DNA of 64,000 nt from contig JAKTTT010000015.1 of NCBI GenBank assembly GCA_030581615.1, positions 62,001-126,000 of the forward strand, read 5' to 3'. The DNA is from Alloascoidea africana (Eukaryota; Ascomycota; Alloascoideomycetes; Alloascoideales; Alloascoideaceae). Under the pieces are notes generated by a model that did not search any database, had not been told where the DNA came from, and worked only from the letters and a program-made list of their open reading frames with translations. Both the position numbers and the translations under genes were made by a program. Positions 13,216-23,846 of the stretch are shown here, piece after piece (the first letter of the stretch is position 1; every line of letters starts with the position of its first letter).

Positions 13216-13536
13216 TTATTGACTGACACACCCGAGGAACGAGTCTGAGAGAGCAAGTGAGAAAGTGAGAAAGTCTTGACCAGGCGAAATGGACAATGAC
13301 CGGAAGGGGAGTCTCTAAACTTAGAAACAGAAGCAGAAAGATTTCGGCAGTTAACCAAAACAGACTTTTCAGGAAAAACAAAACAAACAGAAAAAGATTG
13401 ATTCTTATCCAGAGGCATTTACCTCGCTACTTGAGTTATCTATTTCTGTGATTTCAAACAATCGATAAATTTGATGAGGCATTCTTATCCCTTCGGTGAT
13501 GGTCTTCCTGGTGGTAAATCTCTCCTGATGATTCAT
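13216..13536 (-). CDS. candidate spliced small protein (70 residues)
   Basis: Two possible exons, 13536-13423 and 13314-13216. The 108-base intron between them has donor GTAAAT, a GGTTAAC branch-like element and acceptor TTTAG, and keeps the frame (phase 0). The first exon encodes a protein-like stretch containing TTRKTITEGIRMPHQIYRLF, which does not look like random translation. The second exon encodes a Ser/Leu-rich tail and a stop. I recognise no family. It is supported only by splice-signal agreement and the look of the peptide, so it may be spurious or a fragment. Confidence 0.35.
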
Positions 13537-14678
13537 CAGATGGACATTGCCTGTGAACAATGAGTGATACAAATGAAAACGAAGTTGAGTTAAAAAATGG
13601 ATCCAATTTTTTTCTCTTCAAAAGGTGCCGAATGTCAGAGAGTAAAGACGAAACTGACGATGAAGATGAATGTGATTGGAGAACACGAGCATCCGGTTCA
13701 GAAGGGCTGTTGTTTTTACACCAGCCTCTGCTCTATTTATCTATTTATCTATGTTTTCTCCGATATTATAACTTCCAGAGTCTAAGATGGAGTCCATTGA
13801 AGCATCTGCCTAAAAGTCTACTAAATAATCCAAATCGGTCAAAGAACAGACTTTGAGAAAATGGTCCACCTATGAACTGTGTTCAATATGTTGAGCGATT
13901 GATAAATTCAATCCAAACAGAATAACTTTCTATCTTTAATGTAAAGGCATTGTGCTCTGTCATCAACGCGAACCGATGACAATTCATCTCAAACCCTGGC
14001 AAATCAAGATCGAAGACATGTACAAAAGTTGTGATTAAAGACATGTTAACCATTTTAGGCTCGGATTCTACTCTACTCTTGGAATACAACATCTGCTAAT
14101 GCTTCAGCTTCTCCATTCCTGATCAGGACCCTTTTTCTATTAGTGTTTGCTAAACAATTTTTGAAATTCAGCAAAGGCTGGAAGCTTATACAGGAATTTA
14201 GTCGGCTGCTATGACTCTGTATCTTCTTTTATCTTTGGCCAGTCGTCCCTGGTTCCTTCTGGCTCACACACATAGCTGCTGAATTGCTATAGAATAGGGA
14301 TCTAACTACTTATATAGCTCTAGACTGAGCTTACCCGGAACGGATATCACCCGAGTCCTAACATTTGAGTTTGGATATAGAAAAAAATCATCTTGGTTTT
14401 GCGACCATGATAGTCAAAGTTGATAAATACTCTTAAATAAAAATTAAAAAGAGCATTTGTTTATTGTGTTTACACCATTTAGGAAGACAAGATTTTATAT
14501 ATGCCACATTTGGAATAAACAACAGTTTCATAGTCAATAGTCATGAGGCTGGTGAATAAAGGCCAGTATGCCATCTATTCACATGAACATGTAACGTAAT
14601 GGAAGTTAAAAATATAAATGAATATCAGGTTTTCTTAAAACAAAACAAAAAAAAGATAAATAGGTGAACGACAACAGC
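13537..14678. other. gene-free stretch 3' of the transporter gene
   Basis: A 98-codon plus-strand ORF at 13560-13856 begins with an acidic peptide but turns into unrelated hydrophobic sequence and is not convincing. The rest contains only short frames. It should include the 3' untranslated region of the minus-strand transporter. Confidence 0.45.
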
Positions 14679-16316
14679 CTAAACCTTGGGCTCCATTTTG
14701 GCTTTTGCATCCTGCTTTCTTTGCTTGGACATGGAGATACTCTTTTTAACATTAAACCCATCTTTCAAAACGTGGTGGATTTCTTCAAGATCCAAATGAG
14801 ATAATTCAGGGAAGCAAAACCAGACAAATATGAGAGAAACAAATGAAACGCCAGCGAAAAATGCAAAAGTCCCTGTTGGAGTGATCTTTTCCATCATGGT
14901 TAAGAAAGTGGATGCAATAGTTAGGGATCCAGCCCAGTTCACAACACACGAATAAGAAGAACCAAGGCCACGAACAGACATTGGGAAAAGCTCAGATTGT
15001 TGCCAAGGGATTGCACCAACACCAACGGCAAAGAAAGCAACGTATAACATCATGCCAATTATGATGACAACCCCCCAACCTGTTATTGCTGTGGTGGTTA
15101 AAGAAGCAGAATTGTCTTCAAATTTGATGTCCATGAAATGGAACGCAATTGAAGACAAGACCAGTGCTGCAATCATTCCTATTAAGGACAGGATCATCAG
15201 TTTTCTTCTTCCAAATCTATCAATTGTGTAGTACACCACAACTGTGAAAATAAAATTTGTTCCGGCAACAACAATTGAAACAGCAGTGGGATCGTTAAAC
15301 CCAACAGTTTTGAAAATAGTGGAGCTGAAATACATTAACGAGTTAAAACCAGTAAATTGATTGATTCCCTGTAGAGCACATCCGATTATCAAAGCCCGAA
15401 AATTTGAAGGGACACAATGCAACTCTTTCTCCATCAACCACAATTTCTTCCAAACTGGCGTACCAACTGGATATGCATCTCTTGTTTGTTCCACAAGTTC
15501 TCCAACCTTTGCCTCAATTTCAGCAGCAGTTGCTCCTCGGTGGGTCTTTGCGATGACATCTCGGGCCTCGTCCAACTTCCCACATTTGACTAAATACCTT
15601 GGAGAATCAGGGAGCCAGAATAATAGTACGAACTGAATGATAGTGGGCACTATAGAAATTCCAACCAAGATCCTCCATCCTCCGTTCACTTTTTCAAGAC
15701 CAGCACCAATGGCATAGGAAAGCAACTGAGCGCCTGTTCGAATGATTGATGCCATGATAACAAGTCTTCCTCTATAGTTTGGAGGTGCCAACTCTGCAAT
15801 ATACAACGGCGCAATGACAGATCCAATGCCAACACCCCATCCCATCAAGAACCTTCCTCCAATCATAACCCATACAGTGTGAGCACCACACTGAACACCA
15901 GCTCCAGATATGAAAAACAAATTTGCAAACATTGTAATGGCTTTTCTTCCAAACTTGTCTGCTAGGCCAAACGTAATAGCACTGCCTAGCAATGCACCTA
16001 AGGAAGTTGCTGAGGTGATTAGTTCTTGTTCTCCATGAGATAACTCTTTATTGTCAAGGTCAGTTCTGATAGAAACAAGTGCAGAGGAAATGTAGCCTGT
16101 ATCATAACCAAACATCAAATGTGAGACGGAAGCCACAACCACCAGAAGGAGCAGCAACCCTGAAGGTTTGCTATTCTGTAGTTCCATCGTGGTAGGAACA
16201 GCTCCAGTCTCTAATATGGAACCTTCGCCCTTCTTGTCCTCATACGTGTGAACTTGCTTGTCTTCGCGGTCAGACGAGCTTGTTGTGTCTCCAATAGAGG
16301 CACTCTGATTTGTCAT
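14679..16316 (-). CDS. ITR1: MFS sugar-porter, myo-inositol transporter (ITR1/ITR2-like)
   Basis: 545 residues with twelve predicted membrane helices and the sugar-porter signatures: GYDTGYISSAL (70-80), FGRKA (122-126), GRFLMGWGVGIGS (154-166), PDSPRYL (236-242), QGINQFTGFNSLMYF (316-330) and DRFGRRK (366-372). The stretch PWQQSELFP and the C-terminal FPELSHLDLEEIHHVLKDGF closely match the remembered S. cerevisiae Itr1/Itr2 tail, which separates inositol transporters from hexose transporters. It should be a plasma-membrane proton-coupled myo-inositol importer. An acidic, Ser-rich cytosolic N-terminus of about 50 residues may carry ubiquitination or phosphorylation sites. CTG codons in helix 8 encode hydrophobic positions, which supports standard decoding. 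Another polyol as substrate cannot be excluded. Confidence 0.88.
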   Translation of the reverse strand: MTNQSASIGDTTSSSDREDKQVHTYEDKKGEGSILETGAVPTTMELQNSKPSGLLLLLVVVASVSHLMFGYDTGYISSALVSIRTDLDNKELSHGEQELITSATSLGALLGSAITFGLADKFGRKAITMFANLFFISGAGVQCGAHTVWVMIGGRFLMGWGVGIGSVIAPLYIAELAPPNYRGRLVIMASIIRTGAQLLSYAIGAGLEKVNGGWRILVGISIVPTIIQFVLLFWLPDSPRYLVKCGKLDEARDVIAKTHRGATAAEIEAKVGELVEQTRDAYPVGTPVWKKLWLMEKELHCVPSNFRALIIGCALQGINQFTGFNSLMYFSSTIFKTVGFNDPTAVSIVVAGTNFIFTVVVYYTIDRFGRRKLMILSLIGMIAALVLSSIAFHFMDIKFEDNSASLTTTAITGWGVVIIIGMMLYVAFFAVGVGAIPWQQSELFPMSVRGLGSSYSCVVNWAGSLTIASTFLTMMEKITPTGTFAFFAGVSFVSLIFVWFCFPELSHLDLEEIHHVLKDGFNVKKSISMSKQRKQDAKAKMEPKV

Positions 16317-16390
16317 TACTTCGAGATTCTATGATTTCGAAAGAAACTGTGGGTTTGTGTGATTTGAGTTGACGCGTTCCAGGGCGTGGC

Positions 16391-16400
16391 TTTTATATAA
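16391..16400 (-). promoter_or_regulatory. TATA box of the ITR-like gene
   Basis: On the minus strand the sequence reads TTATATAAAA, about 75-85 bases upstream of the ATG at 16316, the normal yeast spacing. I did not find a clear TTTTCACATG inositol-responsive element nearby. Confidence 0.6.
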
Positions 16401-19250
16401 CTTTCATTTGCGGACAAATTCGGGCCAACTGGAGAGGAAGAAAGACCCTGCATTTCTGGGTTAGATACGACCGTCCCTAACTGGGAAACTTCTTAGATCA
16501 TACAATACCCCCACGTAATTATTTGTTCCAATGTTTTTCCCGGCACTTTCGCCGTGCTCATACCAACCACTCCAATAACTAGAGTTACTTCTTGCTTGAG
16601 ACAGGATCTGCATTTGCTTCCCCCCAGGTTTTGCAATGGGCATTATACATCTTTTGCACTTTTATTGTATACGAGAACAAAACAAAAAGCACCCCACATT
16701 TTATATCTACAAATCCCAGGAAAGCTTTTATGACATTTATGTTTTACAGACGTTAAAAAAGTTGAAAGAATTTTATGAGAATGATTATTTTTTTTATTTA
16801 CACCAGATGCTAAAGAAATTTTTGGAGGAAAGCGTTATGGTTTGACAGCGATTCGAGAAAATTCTGGCTACTGTCAAAAGTTTAGTCTTTTGAAGCACAA
16901 CAAAGAATTAAAGTTATGTATAACATTGGGGGGTGCGGATTTAATCCGGGGTACCTTATCGAAAAGAAATACGGCTTTCACCATAGAGACAAGACTACTG
17001 TGATTATTTTGAAAGCATAATGGTAAAGGGCACACAGTGCTTGCACAAATATAGTTATTACTATTGTTATGGAATGTATCTGAAGTTGAGCTAATAAGAC
17101 CATGATGCCTGTCGACAGCCACTGGTATGCCAGTTACTCTCTATAAGGTGGCGTGGAGATCGAAATTGGCTTGGTTGAGCGCATGGATTACGGAGCTTCT
17201 CTTTCGTCTCTTTTCTCTCTATCCATTACTTTTGGGTGATTATAGAGCAGAGAAAGGCTGGCTGGCGGCGTCCAGAGAAATTTTTCACTCCCACATAAAT
17301 GATGGCTTTGTGAGGTTTGATCATATTTTTTCAACCAATATACTCTTATGCACCCTCCGCTTGGAAAACGCTAGCACTCTCAACCTATAGCTCGTCTGGT
17401 CACTTCGCTTTCATGCCGATTGCCTCAGTCGTAGTGTGGGGATGACGTTTTACTTCCACCCCCACGAGTTTATATCATGTTTAAGGCTCAGTCACAGTTG
17501 TACACCACACTGCATGCACGGCTCTTTTCAGCATTTTAATGTCATCAAGAATTACTTATAATAAACGTTAGGTGTTACTACTAGTAAGGGCAATTTTAGA
17601 GATAAGAGGTTGGAAGCTTTTACTTCCAACGCGATCATGCCAGAATTTTGTCGAAGACCAAACAGGAAAAGTGAACCATTAAACTGGAGCAAATCAAGTC
17701 TTATAAAAACTTGATGAATATTTTCATAGAAAAAGTGGTTTATTTGTTGGCACTTAGAGGCTTTGTTCGGGGCACACAACACCCAAAGACTCGAGCCCAA
17801 GATTTTGCTCCCATTTGTTATTCATTTTACCTTTGGTTAAACAATGAGATTGGAACTTTACAGCTCTCAATCTTTTTCGCCTGTTTGGCCCAAAACATTA
17901 CTTTCCGATATTTAGGATCCTATATATGATTGAAGTAAGTACCTAAGCGATTTAGTGAATAATCTTAAATAAAACTACACAGTTTATTCAGGAAAAGAGT
18001 TTTGATGGCCACACTTTTCGTATTTCAAAAGCATGCTAAACAATTATTCTTCCTAAACACAGGGTTTAACTAGATTGAATGATTCTGTCTTTGTAGAAAG
18101 TTGCCAAAAATTTCTCTACTGCAATAGGCCCGGCCGGACCTATTCACCAGAAACTATCTCATTGTGAAACTTTTCTGAACCCTACCAGAAAAGCTTGAAC
18201 CTACACCACACAAAGAATCTCGAGGAAATAAAATAGTGAGACATTTCATCAGATAGGGCAAATATCTACACGGCATTCCAAACTGTCAGTTCTTAAAGAA
18301 TCAAAGTGTACAGTTTTCTTTCATTCAGAAGATTTTCTCCACAAAAGAGAACACCTACCAGTAACATTCAGCCGCTTCAAAAACACAAACTAAAATTACG
18401 AAAGCCGTCTTAAAAAAATGTTTCCTTGTGGGTGACAGTATCTGCTTTATTTGGTTTACATCTCCAAATTTATCAGGACACAAGGAAGAAAGTTGCCAAT
18501 ACTAATATACGTGCAAATGCTCACACTTTATGCTGGACCATACAAAATATTACCATCGTTTTTTGTCAAGTTTAGCTCACCTGATATTAATAATGCTGAA
18601 TTGCTGTAACGAACCTAGAATTTTCATATAAAGCCTTATTTTTCCATGATTCCTTTCTTAACAGAACATATATGCATGATGCTGCTGGCGCGGCGAATGA
18701 GTGAAAACGATGGCTGTTGTAGCTTGAGCTCTTCATCTAATGTTAGATAACCTAATTCAAGTTTGATAGATTTTACGTCTCAGACAATGAATTTTTAGTA
18801 ATAGGATGCATTTGGCATAATGATGGACAAAATGATTTGCTATGTTTTAATCGTAACACTTGGAGTTTTTCAGTGATTTCAACCTTGTAAAACTATGAAG
18901 CTTTGGTTGACCTTTGTTTTTTAGCGTTGAACTGTCTACAAACATCAATATCTTTCAATACAAGAGAAGAATTAATGGAATCAATCAGAATTTACAGAGA
19001 GGAAACCGTGAGCTTTAACGGCTCTTAGACTAGTCTGGGATCATTAGAAGAAGCGCTCGGTCCTGAATTCGAAGAACCAAAAACTGTAAAAGAATAAAAA
19101 CAAAGATATAGATTCTGATGAACTCTTGCTTCTATGTACAGTGCTTCGCATAATTTTTTTTTTCATCCTAAGGGTAGGCAAAAACCAAATCTATTTAATA
19201 GACAATAACTTCTTGTTTTTCTTTCCTCATCACTTTCATAATCTTCTATC
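16401..19250. other. gene desert between the transporter and a membrane-protein gene
   Basis: About 2.8 kb of AT-rich DNA with no convincing gene. The only structured item is a 22-base imperfect palindrome at 18123-18144 (listed separately). The last 150 bases before 19251 are T/C-rich, as expected of a leader. Confidence 0.5.
18123..18144. repeat. 22-base GC-core palindrome
   Basis: AATAGG and CCTATT flank a core containing the 8-base palindrome CCGGCCGG. Only one symmetric base pair is broken. It lies alone in AT-rich DNA 1.1 kb upstream of the next gene. It could be a dyad protein-binding site; the CGGCCG core resembles paired Zn2Cys6 half sites. Confidence 0.7.
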
Positions 19251-19991
19251 ATGAACACTGTTAATACTACAAGCCCTATACTATCTTCTATGATAGTAAA
19301 TGCCACTGTTACTGGCTTAAACAGGTTACTAAATGAAACTACTACACTGTCTGGTGATTTTATCAGCGGTCAAGAACAAACAGATGACAGCTCAGAAGGG
19401 GACAAGACGTTGTCGAGTACTTTTCTTTTTATCACCATTGGTCTGATCTTCCTCATAATAATGGTATTTTACTATCTTTGTCAGCGCTCAGACGACAGTG
19501 ACTCGGAAGAGATAGCCATTCCACAAGTACCTAATTCTCCCTCCCAGTATATTATGAGATTACAAGCCTTAAATCGACTAGACGAACGATTGCGAAGACT
19601 CGAAAACGGATTTTATGAGACGGACCTTAGCTCCGATACGGAGGTGGAGGAGGAGGAGGAGGAGGAGTCGGGTCATAGTGTCGGTTCAATTGAGATGGAT
19701 TCTCTTAGACCTGGTACATTAAGGGAACAATCTTCAAATAATAGTGTTGACACATTTGAGTTGGATTCTGTTCGCCCAATGAACCAGAGCGAACAGTCAT
19801 CCAATCAAAGTGAAGACTCATATGTTAATGTAACTCCTAAATCAAATGCATCAGAAGAAACTGGTTACAATTCTGAGGCTGTCTACAGACCTTCAACAAT
19901 CTTATCAAGATTTATGAACCCGCTTGGAAGACGCAGGGCAGTTATTGAAGATGAGGAAGCAGGAGTCACAAATCCATCATCAACCTTATAA
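19251..19991 (+). CDS. single-pass acidic membrane protein, unknown function
   Basis: 246 residues, no signal peptide. One strong membrane helix spans about residues 56-77. The N-terminal 55 residues carry N-glycosylation sequons (Asn5, Asn17, Asn28), so the N-terminus is probably luminal or extracellular and the tail cytosolic. The tail is very acidic (a Glu run near 133-139) and contains two tandem copies of a module of about 22 residues with the pattern E-x-D-S-(L/V)-R-P-x4-E-Q-S-S-N. It ends with a short basic stretch and another acidic one. I do not recognise the family. The ATG at 19251 is the first in the frame and follows a TC-rich leader. Confidence 0.7.
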   Translation: MNTVNTTSPILSSMIVNATVTGLNRLLNETTTLSGDFISGQEQTDDSSEGDKTLSSTFLFITIGLIFLIIMVFYYLCQRSDDSDSEEIAIPQVPNSPSQYIMRLQALNRLDERLRRLENGFYETDLSSDTEVEEEEEEESGHSVGSIEMDSLRPGTLREQSSNNSVDTFELDSVRPMNQSEQSSNQSEDSYVNVTPKSNASEETGYNSEAVYRPSTILSRFMNPLGRRRAVIEDEEAGVTNPSSTL

Positions 19992-20447
19992 CTTGAGTTT
20001 AACCAGAAATTCAAATAAGCTTGGATTGAGAGAGAATGGAAACAAGGTCCACTTTGCCAGGAGAAAAAGTATTTTGTAACACAACACACAATGCCTTTCA
20101 GAATTTTATCAGTCCATCAAATTACAATAGTTTAGTTATCATATACCATTGGCTTCCTTTGTAGCTTATACGAAATGCTACTCGTTTTTAGGGGAGACGA
20201 GAATCAATGTAAATCATAAGTATCAACAAATTACAGACTAAATTTATGTTCTGTTAAACATAATAATTGAAGGCCATATGTTTAAATCTAGAACACTCGA
20301 AGGGTATTTTCTAGATAAGAAAAAGGCAGAATAATAGGAAATGACCATGAAGATTAAAAAAAAACAAATTTATGACTTGTATAATAAAGTTCACAATAAA
20401 AAAAAAAGACCTTCAAGAGCGCTTGCTTGACTCTTAAGTGCATCTCT
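19992..20447. other. convergent intergenic region
   Basis: 456 bases between convergent genes, AT-rich with A-runs near 20397-20408. Probably holds both 3' ends; no further feature visible. Confidence 0.5.
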
Positions 20448-22637
20448 CTACTCTTCATCCTCAGGTTCAAAAATCTGTCCGGCAAATCTAATAATCTCTT
20501 GAACCACTTTCTCAGAATAACTAACCTGTTCCATGCTTAGTCCGTTCTTCTGCATCAACAACCCAGACCAAATCCTTCCAATGTGAACTTCGGTCACCTT
20601 GTTTATCTCGCTTTGTGCAATAACTCTTCCTAGATGAAACATGATACTACGTAAAGGCCAGTAACTCTCATCAGGGAATTCGTAAATTATCTGGTGGATC
20701 TTTTTCTCTCTTGTAGGTTCCACTGTGATTTTAGCAGCGTCCACTAACGGAATGATCTGAGCAGACGGAATAAGTTTCTCTGGCAGTTGCTCAAAGTAAA
20801 GTTTGAGAAGGTCACAAACACAGTAAACATCTAGAGGTGAACTAGGCTCTAAAAGATGTAAAGCGTCGCTACCAAAGACATCTATTTGACCTCGCAAATA
20901 TTGAACTTTTTGTGGGTCCCCTTGACGGACGTAGACCCCATCGAGATTCAAACCGTGTTGATCAATAACCTCTATACACTTTGTCATAAGTCTTGGAACT
21001 AGCTCTTCTTCTGACTCTAGCACTGCTGTTATGGGAACTCCGAAAGTTGGCCCTTTAGCCCTCTGTTGTTGGACCTCAGGTTTGGGTTGCTCCTGCTGCT
21101 CTGGATGATGATATGAAGGATCCAAAGTAGGTAGCTGATAAGTATCTGCACTGGGTTGCGTTTGGGGTTGGGGCTGGGAGTCCAGGTTTGGTGCTCGAGG
21201 ACCGGTAAGACCCGATGGCGCACTGGGCAGAACAGGGTCCAGCATACTACGAATAGGAGAAGGCTGCTGTTGAGGCTGTGGCTGCGATGGAGATGTGGTA
21301 GCCGACAGGGAGGCCGATAAGTTTTCAACTTGTCTCATGTAGTCATCAGAAGGAGCTCCATGGGCGTCTGCAACCGAAGAAGCAGCCATTGATGGAGAAA
21401 CAACAGACGGAGTGATATGAGCAGCATGAGCAAGCTCATTTGACAGGCCCGATCCCTGAGTTGCAGAAGATGGCGTTCGGATATGACCCTCCTTGGAGTG
21501 TCTTCTGGTAAGAGATATCACCGAAAGACGTTTGTGGGTGTGTTTGGGGCTACTTGAAGATGAAGCTGGGACATTTCCGCCAGCACTTCCAACAAAAGTC
21601 TCTGCTGGGGTTGGATTTTGTTTATATTGCACAACGACATTTTTCCTGACCTGAGATTCGCTTTTATACTTGATGAGATATGTATAGAGGTCTTTCTCAT
21701 TGTCAACGTTTCCTGCCACAGCCCTCATTGACAAATGAGCACTTGCGAGATTAACCGGGGCTACCAAAACTCCACTCTGCATTAAAAGAGTTTCATGCCA
21801 GGAAGCGTATTTTTGTAATTGTGCGCTCATGGCATAGTCTGTTTCCAGAATTAGGTCCTTTAACTTCTTGCTCAATGTGGGTCGATGGATATTTAGCAAT
21901 TCTTTACGGATTCTCTGAGCGGTTGTGACTTTGGATTTGTACTCATTATCTGTAGCCTCAATCTTTCGCTTCAATTCCTCTTCTTGTTGGCCGGCAGTTT
22001 TGGAACCCTTCAATGTGAATGTACGTTTTGAAGGATCAGCTCTGATCCGTTCCAGCTCCGCTGACAATTGGTAATACCTGTTCTTTGCCTTTTCAGCCTG
22101 ATGATTTGCATCCAAGGACTCGCGTTCCCGTCGCCTGCCATCGTCTTTTGCCACTTTGCGCTGTTTGTTGATTGCATCGCTTAGAGCTTGTAGTTCATCA
22201 CTCATGATGAACAGGGCTTTTGAAAACGAGCTGTTAACACCGGCCAATTTATCATCGAAAAATACTATCTGTTGTAATTGGTGCGTGAAGCCATCTTTCT
22301 TCAGGTCTCTAGAGCTGCTTGAAGCCGTTAAGGTTTCTTTCATATTTTTGGACACTTTTCGAAGCTGATTATCGTGGTCTTCCTGGATTATTGCCTTCTT
22401 GCGAACAAACTTGCTAAACTCCTCTGCAACGTTTGTGCTTTGTTTAAGTCTTCCCAACAGTAGCTCAATGCCAATATCAGAGTTCATGATTTTTATCAAT
22501 GAAGGGTCCTCTAGTAAATGTGCCGAGCGTTTAAGGGATGGCAAAGTTACCTCAGAACTGGAGGGGACATTGTTTGCCTGATCCCCGGGGCTCAAGGGGG
22601 AGCTGCCAGGTGGACTGGATACAGCAGCAGCAGACAT
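20448..22637 (-). CDS. RGD1: F-BAR/RhoGAP protein, RGD1-like, with altered GAP catalytic residues
   Basis: 729 residues from the ATG at 22637; open frame further upstream lacks an ATG. Residues about 50-315 form an F-BAR domain with long heptad-rich helices (SDIGIELLLGRLKQS opens it), which binds and bends phosphoinositide membranes. A Ser/Pro/Gln-rich linker follows. The last 200 residues are a RhoGAP fold (starts FGVPITAVLESE). This is the arrangement of yeast Rgd1, a GAP for Rho3/Rho4 in polarity and the stress response. The catalytic arginine-finger motif, normally G-(I/V)-(Y/F)-R-x-S-G, here reads GVYVRQG, with Val570 at the finger and Arg571 beside it. The FR-ELPEPL motif reads FEQLPEKL, and the conserved Asn of NKMTxxNL is His. 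GAP activity may be weak or lost. Confidence 0.85.
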   Translation of the reverse strand: MSAAAVSSPPGSSPLSPGDQANNVPSSSEVTLPSLKRSAHLLEDPSLIKIMNSDIGIELLLGRLKQSTNVAEEFSKFVRKKAIIQEDHDNQLRKVSKNMKETLTASSSSRDLKKDGFTHQLQQIVFFDDKLAGVNSSFSKALFIMSDELQALSDAINKQRKVAKDDGRRRERESLDANHQAEKAKNRYYQLSAELERIRADPSKRTFTLKGSKTAGQQEEELKRKIEATDNEYKSKVTTAQRIRKELLNIHRPTLSKKLKDLILETDYAMSAQLQKYASWHETLLMQSGVLVAPVNLASAHLSMRAVAGNVDNEKDLYTYLIKYKSESQVRKNVVVQYKQNPTPAETFVGSAGGNVPASSSSSPKHTHKRLSVISLTRRHSKEGHIRTPSSATQGSGLSNELAHAAHITPSVVSPSMAASSVADAHGAPSDDYMRQVENLSASLSATTSPSQPQPQQQPSPIRSMLDPVLPSAPSGLTGPRAPNLDSQPQPQTQPSADTYQLPTLDPSYHHPEQQEQPKPEVQQQRAKGPTFGVPITAVLESEEELVPRLMTKCIEVIDQHGLNLDGVYVRQGDPQKVQYLRGQIDVFGSDALHLLEPSSPLDVYCVCDLLKLYFEQLPEKLIPSAQIIPLVDAAKITVEPTREKKIHQIIYEFPDESYWPLRSIMFHLGRVIAQSEINKVTEVHIGRIWSGLLMQKNGLSMEQVSYSEKVVQEIIRFAGQIFEPEDEE

Positions 22638-22976
22638 GTTTCGGAAAGGTCTAGTATTATTGCTCTTTTGTGGCTTTCGCGTCACACCTTATGGATGGAG
22701 GAAAAGGGGTGGAATGAAGGGGTCAGACAGGGCTGGAAAAGGTTAGGAGAAGGCACAGCCAACAAACCTCCAGACGTACTACTATACTCTATAGTGTGTC
22801 TGAGGTGATGATCTTCAATAGAAGACCACAGTCCACGCTGTATTGTAATTCTACGGGCAGAGAGTGGCAAGAAAAGTTGAATCATTTTCGGGACTACGAG
22901 TAACGAGTCTGTTGAGTAGCACTAGTAAAACAAAAAAAACAAAGATCGTTTAACCAGCTATTTGTAAAAGAACGGC
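22638..22976. other. intergenic region between RGD1-like gene and the GST gene
   Basis: 339 bases holding the 5' flank of the RGD1-like gene and the 3' end of the GST gene, both on the minus strand. No other feature seen. Confidence 0.5.
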
Positions 22977-23822
22977 TTAGGCAGGCAAGGCCAATCCCTT
23001 TTCAACCTCGGGAATAGCAAGCAGCTTCTCGTTCCAGGCTTTGACAGCAGGGTATTTGTCCAGGTCAATTACTACATTCGCAGCCTTGCTGATCCATCCG
23101 ATCAAAGAAATGTCGGCAATTGAGATGTGATCCCCAACGACGAACCCGGTACCGTTCTTCTGTAGCTGTGTGTTGAGAACACCGACAAGTCTTTCGACCT
23201 CGCCACTGAATCTGTTGATAGCATAGGGCAATTCCTCAGGAGCAACATTCTTAAAGTGATTGAGTTGACCCAGGTTTGGACCGACTCCCGCAACTTGGAA
23301 TATGAGCCATTGGAGTGATTCATAGTACTCTTTGGTCCCCACAGGGAAGGAGATCTTGAAGTCCTTATCGTACTCTGAAGCGAGAAACAGGAGAATTGCA
23401 CCGCTTTCAGCAAGCGATCCCAATTCACCTTTCTCATTCGCATGTGTCAAAACAGGGATTCTTCCATCGGCGGAGAGGTTCAGAAACCAGTCCTCTTTCT
23501 GCTCGCCAGTTCTGATGTCGAGCTTGCGCAGATGGTATTTGAGTCCGAGCAATTCAAGCGCGATAGTGACCTTTACGCCGTTCGGAGTTGCCAAGGAGTA
23601 AAGATTTAAATAAGGAGCCTCGAGAGGCTGTCCCTTGGGATCGTGTTCGTCAACGAGGACCATTTTATTGTGAATAACCCGTGATGTATGTGTAAGGGAG
23701 AAGTAACGATTGCGTGTTTCCAGCGCAGAATTGAATAATGGAGGATAAACGGTAGAACGGCCCAATCTAAAAACTGGAAATTGACTTGTAGCAAGCTTGA
23801 AAGAAGAAGACCTGGCTATCAT
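22977..23822 (-). CDS. glutathione S-transferase, Ure2/YfcG-like, possible dual start
   Basis: 281 residues from the ATG at 23822. From Met54 (ATG at 23663) the sequence is a complete two-domain GST: a thioredoxin-like half with the motif YSLATPNGVKVTIALELLG, whose TPNG is the glutathione-binding loop of the Ure2/YfcG/YghU group, then SLAESGAILLFLA, and an all-helical C-terminal half with GDHISIADIS, the conserved structural N-cap motif. The first 53 residues are rich in Arg, Ser and aromatic residues with no acidic residue until Glu35, like a mitochondrial presequence. Two starts could therefore yield mitochondrial and cytosolic forms. Expected activity is glutathione-dependent thiol-disulfide exchange or peroxide reduction. 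Confidence 0.85.
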   Translation of the reverse strand: MIARSSSFKLATSQFPVFRLGRSTVYPPLFNSALETRNRYFSLTHTSRVIHNKMVLVDEHDPKGQPLEAPYLNLYSLATPNGVKVTIALELLGLKYHLRKLDIRTGEQKEDWFLNLSADGRIPVLTHANEKGELGSLAESGAILLFLASEYDKDFKISFPVGTKEYYESLQWLIFQVAGVGPNLGQLNHFKNVAPEELPYAINRFSGEVERLVGVLNTQLQKNGTGFVVGDHISIADISLIGWISKAANVVIDLDKYPAVKAWNEKLLAIPEVEKGLALPA

Positions 23823-23846
23823 AGCAAATATTGGCAGATTGGGGCC

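Noticed and set aside
13560-13856. 98-codon plus-strand ORF with an acidic start
   Set aside because: Composition changes abruptly to unrelated hydrophobic sequence; no homologue recognised.
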